Origin: Scilla litardierei
Lineage: Eukaryota > Streptophyta > Magnoliopsida > Asparagales > Asparagaceae
Assembly (NCBI GenBank): GCA_030789695.1
Contig: CM061142.1
Coordinates: 565,741,281-565,805,280 of the forward strand
Reading direction: 5' to 3'
Length of the DNA stretch: 64,000 nucleotides
Shown here: one piece after another, positions 10,711 to 20,240 of the stretch
Position numbering within the stretch: position 1 is the first letter of the stretch
How the letters are laid out: every line of letters begins with the position of its first letter
Program-made: the position numbers and the translations under genes
The notes under the pieces: model-generated
Seen by the model: only the letters and a program-made list of their open reading frames with translations
The model's database searches: none
What the model was told of the DNA's origin: nothing

Positions 10711-10734
10711 CTAGATCCTACCCGCCGGATCTAG
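10711..10734 (-). other. Covarying leader hairpin near the primer site (B1)
   Basis: Arms CTAGATCC (10711-10718) and GGATCTAG (10727-10734) are perfect complements. In B2 the same place has CTATATCC/GGATATAG (46802-46824), where one G-C pair has become T-A with pairing kept. The flanking CCT and CGACG are conserved. It lies about 80-100 bases inside the primer site, in the transcribed leader. Confidence 0.6.
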
Positions 10735-10802
10735 CGACGTTCGGTGAAGGAAGCCCGTTGGCGTCGTGTTCGTCCGTCGGCAGGGGTTCGGCTCAGCTTC
10801 GA

Positions 10803-10814
10803 GCGTGCTGATAA
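10803..10814 (-). other. Primer-binding site of B1
   Basis: The minus strand reads TTATCAGCACGC two bases inside the 5' LTR. The same TTATCAGCACG follows the LTRs of B2 (before 46961) and B3 (before 49105). I cannot assign the tRNA with certainty; short-LTR copia elements are known to use internal (half-tRNA) primers. Confidence 0.65.
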
Positions 10815-10816
10815 CG

Positions 10817-10928
10817 TGTTGTAAACATGGTGGCTATGGAATCCATAGCCCTGTATTTATAGTGGTAGGGTTACATAATGGGTGGATACCCACTAACGGG
10901 TAGGCCCACTAAAAGCCCGTTTATAACA
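10817..10928 (-). repeat. 5' LTR of B1
   Basis: This 112-bp copy of the same LTR is followed, leftwards, by the primer-binding site. The palindrome is at 10832-10850 and the TATA box at 10854-10862 (minus strand). Being the 5' LTR, it would drive the element transcript leftwards. Confidence 0.92.
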
Positions 10929-11408
10929 CCATCTAATTATTATGAGATAATTTTAGATTGCTTTGCTATGATTTAAAATTGTTTTAAATGCCTAATACAC
11001 GATTAGGATAACACCTTAAAAATCATTCCTTATAGTTGATAATGACTTAATAAAAGTTATTAACAAATCCTAATAATTTCGAATTTTAGGATTCAACTAG
11101 TTAATAGGATTAACTAGTTATAATGAAGCCATTAATAATCGTATGAGACACATATGAATAATAAGTTTCCTTCAATGAACCATGATCCGGTCAATGTGCT
11201 TGGTTAAGTTTGTTGGATCACCTTAGCTAGACTGGGAACAAGTGATTCTGGCTTAGTCAATTCCTTGGCCGTGTTCCGCTGGACTGCAAAAATGCGAATT
11301 ATGATTATGATGACATCATCGATTATATCTAAGTCAATTACGTTAAAAATCTTTTTCAAGATTAGCCGTAGCCCTCCTTGTTTTAGAGGTTGGCAACTAT
11401 AGGTTCTT

Positions 11409-12316
11409 TGTTATAGTTGTTCAGCACACTCAAGCTATGACATAGACCCTTTATGGAAACCAACTTCTTAATACATGAGATGTAGTCTAGTCTTGACCCA
11501 AACCGTCGTGTCGTGAGTACACTGAGCATCGAAGTAAGTTAAGCTAGACACGAAAATAAGGGTCCGACTAGACTAGTCATTGTGATTTGGATAAGTACAC
11601 TCATGATCATAAGTGGCTAGGGGTAAAAACCAATAAGAGAATCATATATGATATGATTGATGAATAGTCATCTACCTATCGCAGAGTCAAGCAATTTGTT
11701 GAGCACACTCAAGGCTGTGAGGCTCGAGGTGGTTGGATATCTTTTCCATTAATTTAATTTTGATTAAATCGTTCATTATTATGGCTTAAAATGACCGCTA
11801 AAATAGTGGGAAGATATATTTAGATAAAATACATTCTATCTATATTTAATATTGAACATATGCTAAACTAGGGTAGTTCTATGTTTACCAATGGAATCAA
11901 AAACATAATATTCTAAGAGAATAAGTTAACTGGTCCAAATAGTTGGTTAATCAAATATTAACTCAAATTCTAATTGATAGACTAAACAATGTTCTCATTG
12001 ACATTAAAATGACCTTCTTAAGCATAGGCTTAAGGACAATGATTTCCTTAAGCTCTAGGTCCAACAAAATAAATGCACGCTACCTGTCACTCGCCTAAAT
12101 GAGAGGTAGCTTGAACATACTGATGTTCAAAGCATGTTTCTCCATACGATTTGTTGAGCACACTCAAGATTGTATGGAAAACAGTTTCGATCTGCAAAGT
12201 TCGAAACTTCGATCAATTTGTTTGAATCGAAGATGAGTGCATGAACGGTGCAAGACTATGTATCCCAACCGGATCTTGAGACGAGCAACTTGTTGAACAC
12301 ACTCAAGGTTTCAAGC
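11409..12316 (+). other. Leader/gag hairpins with the TTGTTGAGCACACTCAAG core (copy 2)
   Basis: The 18-mer TTGTTGAGCACACTCAAG or a close variant occurs at about 11417, 11697, 12151 and 12290, with a diverged form near 11590. Each is embedded in its own inverted repeat. The clearest is 12142-12177: arms CCATACGAT and ATTGTATGG pair over nine positions (one G-T), then TTG opposite G, then TTGAG/CTCAA closed by CACA. The two right-hand copies lie past the apparent gag start, between gag and protease remains. Function is unknown; an RNA structure of the element transcript is one possibility. Confidence 0.6.
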
Positions 12317-14110
12317 GTTTGGATACATGAGATGTTTGCATGGCTATTGTTTTTGTTGAGACACATAATATCTAAATGAGATTTAGAAAAGGAAGAAGAC
12401 ACTAAGGAAAGTGAATTGAGAAAGATAGTTTTATTTATCATTAGTAAATGCATAAGTAGGAGGAACTGAAAATGTGGCATATTTGATGTCATGGTTTCAG
12501 GATAGCCGTTATACAAAAGAAATAAATTGTCTACGTGTTGGAAAATGGAACAATTGTTGTTTCTTGGACCATGTAGGACGTCAAACACATTTTTGACGAA
12601 TGTCGTCACCTTGCTTCTGAAGCAATGTTTTATATGAGTAATTTGTATAACGATAATGTATTAAATGTTAATACATGAATACACAAGATAATAACAAAAC
12701 TTATATGTCAAAATAGACTAGGTCGTACCAAAGAGACTAAGCTTCACAAGTCACATAAAGAGGGTCTGACCTTTCGTATTATGAAGTCTATAGACACTTG
12801 TGAATCTTGTCTCAAAGATATGATGGCCGAAACTCCTTCTGTAAGACAGTAGGAGAATGAGTTGTTGAACTCATAGTCTCGTACATACAGATGTACCCGA
12901 GCCTAAGTCTAAGTTAGCCAGGATAAGTAGTTTTTATTTTATTATGACACATGTTCTTGCTGAAACACAAGTCTGATAAAATAGATAACACAATAACAAA
13001 AGTGTTTGAACTGCTTCGATCAGATCGAAAATTCGAATACTTAGCTGTATAAATCTTGCGTAAATTAAAAAGAAAATGTGATTTTCTCTCAGGTCAAGTC
13101 TCTTAACACATCGGTGTGTTAGAGAGCATGAATCGCACTTTGTTAGACATGGTGTGATGCATAGCAAGTGACTCTGAGTTACAATCCTCCCCCTGGGTTA
13201 TGTCCCAGATAGTAATGCCTAGGTTTTGATAAGGTTTTATGAGGACCTTATCAATAGGATATTCATTAAATAAATCGTTAGGAAGTTAAAGGATTACTCG
13301 AGTCTCGTGATACGAAGAGTCGAGTTAGACATCATAGTTGATGATGGCCTAGACAACTTTCAAGATGCCATTCAGAGTAGAGACTCTAAGAAATGGCTTG
13401 ATGCAATCAGAAAAAGTCCATGCACATAAATAAAGTATGGACTTTAGTTTACATGCCCAAAGAAAGTGTTTCTTATTGGGTGCAAGTAAATCTTCAAAAC
13501 AGAAGATTCGTGCAGAGAAAAATAGCGAAGTACAACTTATGTTGATTGAGAACGGTTATCATCCTAACTCCTATAAATGGATTATGATGAAACTGTCTCA
13601 CCAGCAGATGTGTACAGATCTACTAGGACCGAACTTGATGTTAATGCTCATGATGACGATGAAAACTGGAGCATTCATGTATAGTCTGTTTTCTAAATGT
13701 GATTTAGAAGAACGAACTTATATGAATCGGCCAGAGAGTTTTCAAGGTCAGTGGGAGCGAATAAAAGCATGCGAGGCATCAAGGAGCCGGAACATATGAG
13801 TTGACAAATTGGTCAAAGAGTTTGACACTTTATCAAAAATGATTATGAACCGTCTAAATGACCAGTAAAACTTGTTATGGATTATTCTCGTAAGGTACGA
13901 CGAGCTGGATGAGATCCAGTCAAGAAATTAATTATGGATTCCAAGAGACTGAGGGAATTATTTGGATGAGATTTAAATATGTGGTCTAAGAGAAACATAG
14001 AAACCTCTTAAGTCTATACAGTAGACGTTTTAGCAGATCCACTCATGAAGGCTCTACCACATGAAGTCTGGAAAGACTTATGTGTAAATGCGGTATGAGA
14101 TACCGGGATA
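11910..14110 (+). pseudogene. Decayed copia gag-pol of copy 2
   Basis: Only fragments of the polyprotein remain, in several frames. A gag start (ENKLTGPNSW) is at about 11918. Protease-region residues (DVKHIF, near 12580) and a GAG-pre-integrase end (DTCESCLKDMMAETPS) are around 12790-12840. A short integrase stretch follows to about 13180. The beginning of reverse transcriptase (RDSKKWLDAI) is near 13375, and an RNase H tail (VDVLADPLMKALP) is near 14020-14060. There are many stops, frameshifts and large deletions, so it is not expressible. The order gag, PR, INT, RT, RH is the copia order. A 120-codon open frame at 13437-13799 is part of this debris. Confidence 0.7.
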
Positions 14111-14125
14111 AATGGGCCCGAGTGC

Positions 14126-14135
14126 AAGTAGGAGA
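14126..14135 (+). other. Polypurine tract before the copy 2 3' LTR
   Basis: The purine run AAGTAGGAGA immediately precedes the LTR start TGTTGAGATATGGG. The surrounding pattern (GAGTGCAAGTAGGAGA) resembles the BARE/Angela polypurine region from family knowledge. It sets the LTR boundary at 14136. Confidence 0.75.
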
Positions 14136-16044
14136 TGTTGAGATATGGGTATGCCCTCGAGGAAAATTCATCTATGTGTATCTATACAGACATCTTGTTC
14201 GAAATAATAGTAAGCTGTTTGGTAAGTATTTTTCTAAGTTAATAGAAATGTTGTAATTATTAGGTAAAGTCCTGAGACTTAATGCAAGGTCAAACATGTA
14301 TCGAGATGAGGATCTCGATCATGGAGAAGTGCTTGACCGTTAGTAGCATAAGTCTAAAAAGGTTTGTGGTCGTATATGTTTCGAGAAAAAGATATCGAAA
14401 CATCGGATAGACCATTGTGCCTTAGTCTTCACCGTGTAGCGGTGACGATGATCGCATGATCATTTGACTTGGCGAAGTCGAAGACGAGACACATATGCTC
14501 ATTGAAGAATGAGTTCACTGAACAACCCAACAAGAGTTATCATATGTTTATGATTGACCAATCTGTCAATGATAACTCTTAATGATAATAGGCAAGTTGG
14601 TCTTTTGACTTGAGGTCATTGTACGAACCTGTGCGTGAACGGTGTTACTTAGATCACTGATCTAGCCTTAGGCAAGCCCCGTTGAAAGGTCTTTGGTTGG
14701 GTGACATTTGAAACATGCGAGGAGAGTAATGACCAAGATAGGATTCGTCTCTCCCAGTCAACGGGAGTTAGTGTCGTAGTGTTAGTTCGACCTTTAGTGA
14801 AAACGCTGGCCAAAGTATGTTGGAAGATTTCCAACATTATTTGACTAAAGATCGATGGAGACTAACCGGCTTCGAGCTATTGGGGTTGACAATTTAACCA
14901 TACACTAGGCTTGAATTAAATGGCATAGTTTTGACGAAGAGACTAAAACTACGGTATTCATCACGGGTACAGTCAAGGTGGTCCCAACAATACTCATGTC
15001 AATGAGTTAAACACATAAGTATGATACTGAAACATGGACGGTACCTGCTGCTCGCGGTTACTACCGTTTGGGGCTTCAAGCCACACCTGTAGTAGGGTCA
15101 GGCTGTAGGGTCTCACACAGAGTGCGACCTTCGTCAAGTAATAGTTAGCAATTAGAGAGAATATGCATTTGATGCAAGTGATAGAAATTGCAAAGAGTTT
15201 GCAGTTAGGTCCTGCATTCGGGATAAATGATCCTGAGTGCACGTGTGATAAGTTGGAGGATGCATGCCCTTATATCATTTGTATTTGATGCAAAATATTT
15301 TTCATAATAGATGTGGACATTTTTGCATATGATGCAAATGGAGTTAAATATGTCGTAAATTGTTTACACGCATATTTAATATAACAAATGCGTAGAAAGG
15401 GATACCTGGATGTCGGGGTCGTCCCAGTCTGGACCCAGGTTCGAACGGCATCCAAAACGAACGCCAAACGCAGAAAATATAGCCATTTTACCATAGGCCC
15501 CAAGCTATTGGGCCACTTGGAATGGCTTGACTCTGGCCCATTGGGCCGAGTCAATCTGCGAAATAGGTGCCCGCATTTGCGGGCGCCTGAGTTTTTGCGC
15601 ACGCCTTGGGCGAATGCTTTTCATGTGCCAACTTGTGCGTGCGGGCCACATGCTCAGCTGGGCACTGGGCGCATGCCCCGCACGAGCCGAACCTGGCGCG
15701 TGGGCGGGTGGGGCCCTTGGTGGGCCCCACCCAACAGAGTTGGCATAGGTTTTTGTGCGGGTTTCGTGACAACTGAGCTTTTTTAGCGAAAAACTGGTTT
15801 TGACCTATGTTTGGACACTCGTTTGAGGGGTCAAACGAACTCCAAATTACCCGTCGTTTTTTTCCACACGTTCACCGTTTAGCGCTCTTCGATTTGATAG
15901 GTTGTATCAAATACGAAGCTCAATGGCGAGGTAGTTAAAATTCATTGAAGCTTGGCCTTTCTTTAAGGCAAACTAACTTGAATTTTTACTCCAAGTTTTT
16001 TAGTCCCACATCGGAAGTGGAGTAAAGGGGATGGGTCAGCCGCC

Positions 16045-16054
16045 TATATAAATA
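16045..16054 (+). promoter_or_regulatory. TATA box in the copy 2 LTR
   Basis: TATATAAATA sits in a conserved context (GCCGCC before, GGG after), shared with copy 1 on the opposite strand. It is the likely core promoter of the LTR. In a 3' LTR it could drive read-through into the DNA on the right. Confidence 0.65.
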
Positions 16055-16303
16055 GGGACATACCCCCCTCATCATAACTCGTCCAGAGCTCTAGATCTGA
16101 GCAGCTCCCAAAAAGTTTGGAGACCGCTCGGATCTAAGCTTAAAATAAATATTCTCTTCTCACTATATTTCTCTATTGCTCCTGAAGGGCTCTAGCAAAG
16201 CCACGAAGGGGCTCGGATCGGATCCGAAGTCTTGACAGAGGATCCACTCAAGGTGAAACTTTCTTCGGTGCGTGGTTGGCTTAGTGACAATGGGGTTGCT
16301 CGC

Positions 16304-16426
16304 CTCGGGACACGGTACGGTTCGGGAAGCGGTTCAGCTCGGAACGAGGAAGGGCTCGGGATGCGGTTCGGTTCGGGAAGCGATTCAGCTCGGAACGAGG
16401 AACAGCTCGGGACGTGGTTCGGTACA
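16304..16426 (+). repeat. 51-bp tandem repeat in the LTR
   Basis: Two full units (16304-16354 and 16355-16405) and a partial third begin CTCGGGA and contain GGTTCGGGAAGCG and CAGCTCGGAACGAGGAA. The unit length is a multiple of three, which keeps spurious frames open here. It replaces the 12-bp repeat seen at the same LTR position in copy 1. Confidence 0.8.
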
Positions 16427-16687
16427 CTTTGTCGGTGCAAGAAAAGTTCCAGGTATGTAGTTTAATTAAGCATTTAATTTATTATATTGAAGTAGCTTAG
16501 ATCTATCTTGGGGTGGTCAGATCCACCTTAAGATAGTAGAGATCCTGGCTAGGGTCTTGAAATCCTTATGGCTTGCTCGTTAAATAGTTTAACGTTTTTC
16601 GCTGCTTTCTTTTTTGTTTGCGTCTATCGTTCGTTCAATGTAGGATGTGCATAGAATAATGCCCTAATGGTCCCTCAAAACCCATCA

Positions 16688-17394
16688 TAAAGTACCTCGC
16701 AGACATAGTGACGACTGAGTCAGAGACTAGAGACATGTAGCTATATACCCAGTCTACAGACCATGCCACTTTTCTAGCTCATCCTTGAGAAGGCTACATT
16801 AAAGGCGAAGAGACAGAGCACATCTGTTCAGAGGAGCTTTCTTGGATTCAGTAACTGTCATATATGAGCGACACTTGTATGATGAGCGATACTGGTATTT
16901 TGTATTTTCTCTCGGAATGTTGTAGATGAGATTGATGTATAGATGCCTAGGAGATCTGCAAGTGTGAAGCTTATACAGATCAAGGGGGAGTTAAATGTTG
17001 TGTTGTACTCTTTTCCCTTTGATATGGTTTTTCCTACTGGGTTTCCGTGGCCAAAGGTTTTAACGAGGCAACCTAATTAACTCTAAATCCAAAAGTATCC
17101 ATCCCTAGTGATATCCACACAGCAGGGAAAGTTAAAGAGACTTGTACTATCTAACTTAGGATTCAGAAGTATTCACCCCTTGTGATACTAATAAGCACTA
17201 TGAATCCTGAAGTATTCATTTGTCGAGTTTACAAAGATGGATGGATAAGGGGAAGTGTTATGAATAGGCTTCCTGAGACCTTTCGTATATCCACCACTTC
17301 ATATTCCTCAAGTATATTAATATATACGTGATGCTAGGAAACCCCTAACCATCACTCTTTCTTGGAGACTCTTCATCTCTCAACACATCCAACA
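16688..17394 (+). mobile_element. 3' end of short-LTR copia element B4
   Basis: This plus-strand remnant starts abruptly at the end of the copy 2 LTR. It has decayed RNase H coding (EGYIKGEETEHI, near 16795-16830), a 3' UTR with the family's GGGGGAGTTAAATG and TTTCCTACTGGGTTT blocks, the polypurine tract GGATAAGGGGAAG and a 3' LTR at 17256-17394 (TGTTATGAAT to CATCCAACA). The LTR end is placed by the CAACA terminus only. The 5' part would lie beyond copy 2, left of the window. Confidence 0.75.
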
Positions 17395-18601
17395 TTATTT
17401 TATGTGTCTTTGCATCTTGGGTCTCATCCACCCTTCATCTTTCTTGTAAGACCATCGTGTTATTGTCCTGATGAGATTGATGGTCTCACATTTATCGTAG
17501 GGGATTGAGGATGCCCCACCTGTTGATGTTACAGAATAAAAAACAAAAAAGTCTCTCAAATTATATTATTTGCAATTTAGTTTTCCGAATTTATTAATCT
17601 GCTTAAAAAGTCTGGTTAACATTTATCATATAAAATTTAATTCGGATCTGTTTGGATACTAATCAGACCATGTGATGCTCGAGTTAACTCCTCTTATTTT
17701 AGGTTTGGGGTTCAAATAATGGGATTCCGGGTTTTAGGTTAATAAAATTAATGTATTGGTGTTAGAGAAAACTTGGGGGAACAGGTTGACAAGGAGAAAA
17801 TGAAGATGAATGAATATGCTAGGTTTATGCTTTGAAGGATTGATGGATGAGAAAAAGGGAAAATGGGATGAAGTAAGTGTTTGATTGAGAGATTTCTTAA
17901 GGAATGGGATGATCGATGGTGGATGATGATGGGATTAGTGTTTGATTTTGGTTGGCAAATGGAATATTAATGAATAAGATGAGGAGGAATGGGGTGGCTT
18001 AGAGTATGGAAATCTGTATTACATTTGAGGACTTTTTTGAATTGCCTAGCTGACTATGACAAGCTAACTAGGACAAACAAGTTGATAGAAAGAATTTGCG
18101 TAAATTGTAAACAAAACAATGCAGATGCCCTAAGGAGTTAATTAATAGCTTAACTAGTCGCTCATTAAATGCCTACTTTTGCCTAACTTACAAGAATTGA
18201 TGCACGCCTAAATCTCTCTCTAACCCCAAACAGTATGAAATTAAGATTTATTAAGAATTGTAGAATCTGGTTTCAGTTCAACTTAAACAAAAGCCTCGTT
18301 TCTAAAACAATGTTACCAAATTAGGCATGATAAGCGCTCAAGGAGCTGTGAAAGATCGTAATTAATTCAAAACGCTGGAGGTTTAGGTCTTGTACCTAAA
18401 ACCTAGACAAAAACTGTGTTGACTTGAAATTCAAGCATCGGATTTCAAAATAAGTTGAAGGTTAAAAATAATTTTAAATCACATTTAAATTTAATTAGAA
18501 AAACCAATCTACTTCTTGTCAGCGGATTTTCACATGCAAATTCATGTTGAGACCAAACAATCAAGATGGGCAACACCGACCATCTTTGTCCAACGGATAT
18601 C
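17395..18601. other. No gene recognised
   Basis: This is AT-rich DNA without a convincing coding region, RNA gene or element ends. A segment at about 18045-18095 resembles 38661-38709 (tandem CTGACTAGGACAAG-like 14-mers followed by GATAGAAAG), so part of it belongs to an unclassified repeat. Confidence 0.5.
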
Positions 18602-18735
18602 TTATGGACACTTTCTCTGAATATATGAAACTCCATTCTCTTCATACTTGCAATACAAGAATGCCGCGATGGGTGGAGAACCACATTTGCAGAAATGCCC
18701 CAAGAGAGGCGAGTATACTCCCTCCTATCCAGACA
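18602..18735 (-). pseudogene. ARP4: Terminal exon of actin-related protein 4, frame disrupted
   Basis: After a possible 3' splice site (TTACAG before 18735) the minus strand encodes VWIGGSILASLGAFLQMWFS, the strongly conserved C-terminal actin-fold segment. In another frame it ends KYEENGVSYIQRKCP plus a stop, the ARP4 C-terminus. About 28 bases lie where the family has about nine (after the QMWFS codons), shifting the frame. ARP4 is a nuclear actin-related subunit of SWR1/INO80/NuA4-type chromatin complexes. No upstream ARP4 exons are evident, so this is probably a gene fragment or pseudogene. The retained intron border argues against a processed copy. Confidence 0.78.
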
Positions 18736-19058
18736 CTGTAATGACCCCGTTTGCATATCACATTACTTTTGGCATGTAAAACAGTGGAGAAGAAAATATG
18801 AAAGGAAAAAAAGAACTCAATTTTACTTTTGGCATATTGCAATAGTGGAATCCCCCAAAGAATGGTTTCTGAAATCACAATATGATGCATGTTTGAGCCT
18901 AGATATATGTCATGCAAATCATGATATGTCGGACACATGAATAAATTCTCAGATACTTATAAACTTAAGATGTCTAATCGCAAGTCAATGTAAAGGGCCA
19001 TCATGTTTGCATTAATTAAAGCAAGTTATCAGTGTGCATGTCAATGGGTAATCAATCG

Positions 19059-19557
19059 CTAGATAAAGCCATAAACGAACTCAAAAAGCTTTATATACAA
19101 TATGAGACTATCAAGTTCTAGATGTTCAAAGTGCAGAGATAACAAATACTCAACAGTTTCGCCTGACCTTTGAACTAAAACTTTTAAATCGTTCCTTTGC
19201 TGCTCTATATCTAGTAAGAGAGAAAATTCTTCATGCATGGCTTCATTTTCTAGCAAGAGAGGAAAGGCACACGTATATGAATATATACTCAGAATCGGAA
19301 AGTGGACATCAGAAGGAGTGAATCAAACAGCTAAAGAGCAACTCACCAGCTATTTTGGTTCGTTTCGGTTCGAATTGTTTTAAAGGGAACCCTATAGACC
19401 TGACCGGTTTCCTTAATGGATCGGATTTGGACATGCCTTTCCCTCTCGCTTCTGGATCAGCTCGCATAAATCTGCTGATTCCTTGCCTGGATTCTAAAAT
19501 AGCTCGGTCTCTTTCATTGAAACATTTAGCGTTGAATGTATAATTGTACAAGTCTTC
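19059..19557 (-). CDS. Two-exon gene remnant, function unknown
   Basis: Exon one is about 19557 down to 19347 and encodes EDLYNYTFNAKCFNERDRAI and RADPEARGKGMSKSDP. It ends at a consensus donor (CTG|GTGAGT). A 97-bp intron ends TTGCTAG at 19250. Exon two (19249-19059) continues in phase as ENEAMHEEFSLLLDIEQQ and runs to a TAG. Joining the exons keeps one reading frame, with an acidic, helical-looking second half. I do not recognise the family. No ATG or acceptor is evident upstream of 19557, so the 5' end is undefined. It lies on the same strand as the ARP4 exon, upstream of it. Confidence 0.5.
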
Positions 19558-20061
19558 CAAGGTATTGCAGCAAGTGGATCAAAGATATTAATATATATAT
19601 TAGGGGTAAATTTGATTTAATACAAATTTTGGAAAGGGACAAAAAATAAATATAATTAGGGAAATTGATAAATGAATAAATAATTAGAGAAATTGACCAA
19701 CTATTGACACGTCAGAACCGGATGGTGATGGGTGCTAATGGGGCGAGGTTTCGATTTGGCTAGGGTTGTCAGAGCCGGCCAATTCATTACGTTTTATAGA
19801 ATTTCGTCGAGGCCCCGGCCATATTTTTAGCACTGCCCCCAGCCATGTGCGGAAGTATTTAGTATTTGTGTATTTACTTAGGGCAGCTGCCAAGGCAGAA
19901 GATGAAAAGAAAATTTCGGGTAAGAGGCTTAGTGCCTAGACACGAGATCAATCATGATTCTCTCTCGGGCTCTACACCACGCCAAAGCAGCAGGTTGAAG
20001 TAGGGGAGGTATACCACGATCCCATCCATATCTTAACTTAATGACAATGTTTATTTGGAAT

Positions 20062-20240
20062 ACTAGGGGGATTAAATAATGCTGTGAGGCGTAGAGATCT
20101 TCGTGACAGGATTACGCATCTTACTCCTACAATCTTAGTCCTTCTGGAGACTAAGCTGAGCATTGAAAATGTCAGTGTTAAATCTTTACGCTTGGGAGAT
20201 GGGCGGGCTGTCCGGTGGGTGCTACCTCCAAGCGGCAAGA
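20062..20240 (+). pseudogene. LINE endonuclease fragment
   Basis: A short stretch reads IWNTRG, then after a frameshift NNAVRRRDLRDRI and PTILVLLETKL. This is the N-terminal APE-type endonuclease of plant L1 LINEs (WNxRG and ETK motifs). Nothing of the rest of the LINE follows; the next 250 bp are GC-rich and unassigned. It is a dead fragment. Confidence 0.7.

Larger units (their letters stand above)
4427..10928 (-). mobile_element. Short-LTR Ty1-copia element B1, complete structure
   Basis: This is a 6.5-kb element with 112-bp LTRs (4427-4538 and 10817-10928) and a CCATC target duplication (4422-4426 and 10929-10933). On the minus strand it runs 5' LTR, primer site, leader, gag, protease, integrase, RT, RNase H, polypurine tract, 3' LTR. 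The two LTRs differ at five positions by my count, so insertion was not very recent. The coding region has several nonsense and frameshift mutations. Very short LTRs and the primer site TTATCAGCACG suggest an Ale/Alesia-like lineage (inference). Relatives in this window are B4 (16688-17394), B2/B3 (42691-49251) and B5 (63641 on). Confidence 0.92.
3992..16687 (+). mobile_element. Angela/BARE-like Ty1-copia element, copy 2 (interrupted)
   Basis: This plus-strand element consists of 3992-4426 (leader), an interruption by element B1 (4427-10928), then leader, decayed gag-pol and a 3' LTR (10929-16687). The host pieces rejoin cleanly: the short target sequence CCATC occurs on both sides of B1, and the flanks match the uninterrupted leader of copy 3 near 24480-24760. 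Its 5' LTR should lie beyond copy 1, left of the window. The leader carries several related hairpins (see 11409-12316). Confidence 0.8.
14136..16687 (+). repeat. 3' LTR of Angela-like copy 2 (about 2.55 kb)
   Basis: It starts TGTTGAGATATGGG and ends CCCATCA, with TG and CA ends. It is an inverted match of the copy 1 LTR and a direct match of copy 3. It contains a TATA box at 16045-16054, a 51-bp tandem repeat at 16304-16426 and a GC-rich segment near 15560-15730. The DNA directly to the right (16688 on) is RNase H coding of another copia element, so copy 2 probably inserted into that element. Open frames within this LTR are not genes. Confidence 0.85.

Noticed and set aside
12256..12609. 117-codon minus-strand frame
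   Set aside because: Antisense to decayed gag/protease of copy 2, where plus-strand copia residues (DVKHIF) can be recognised.
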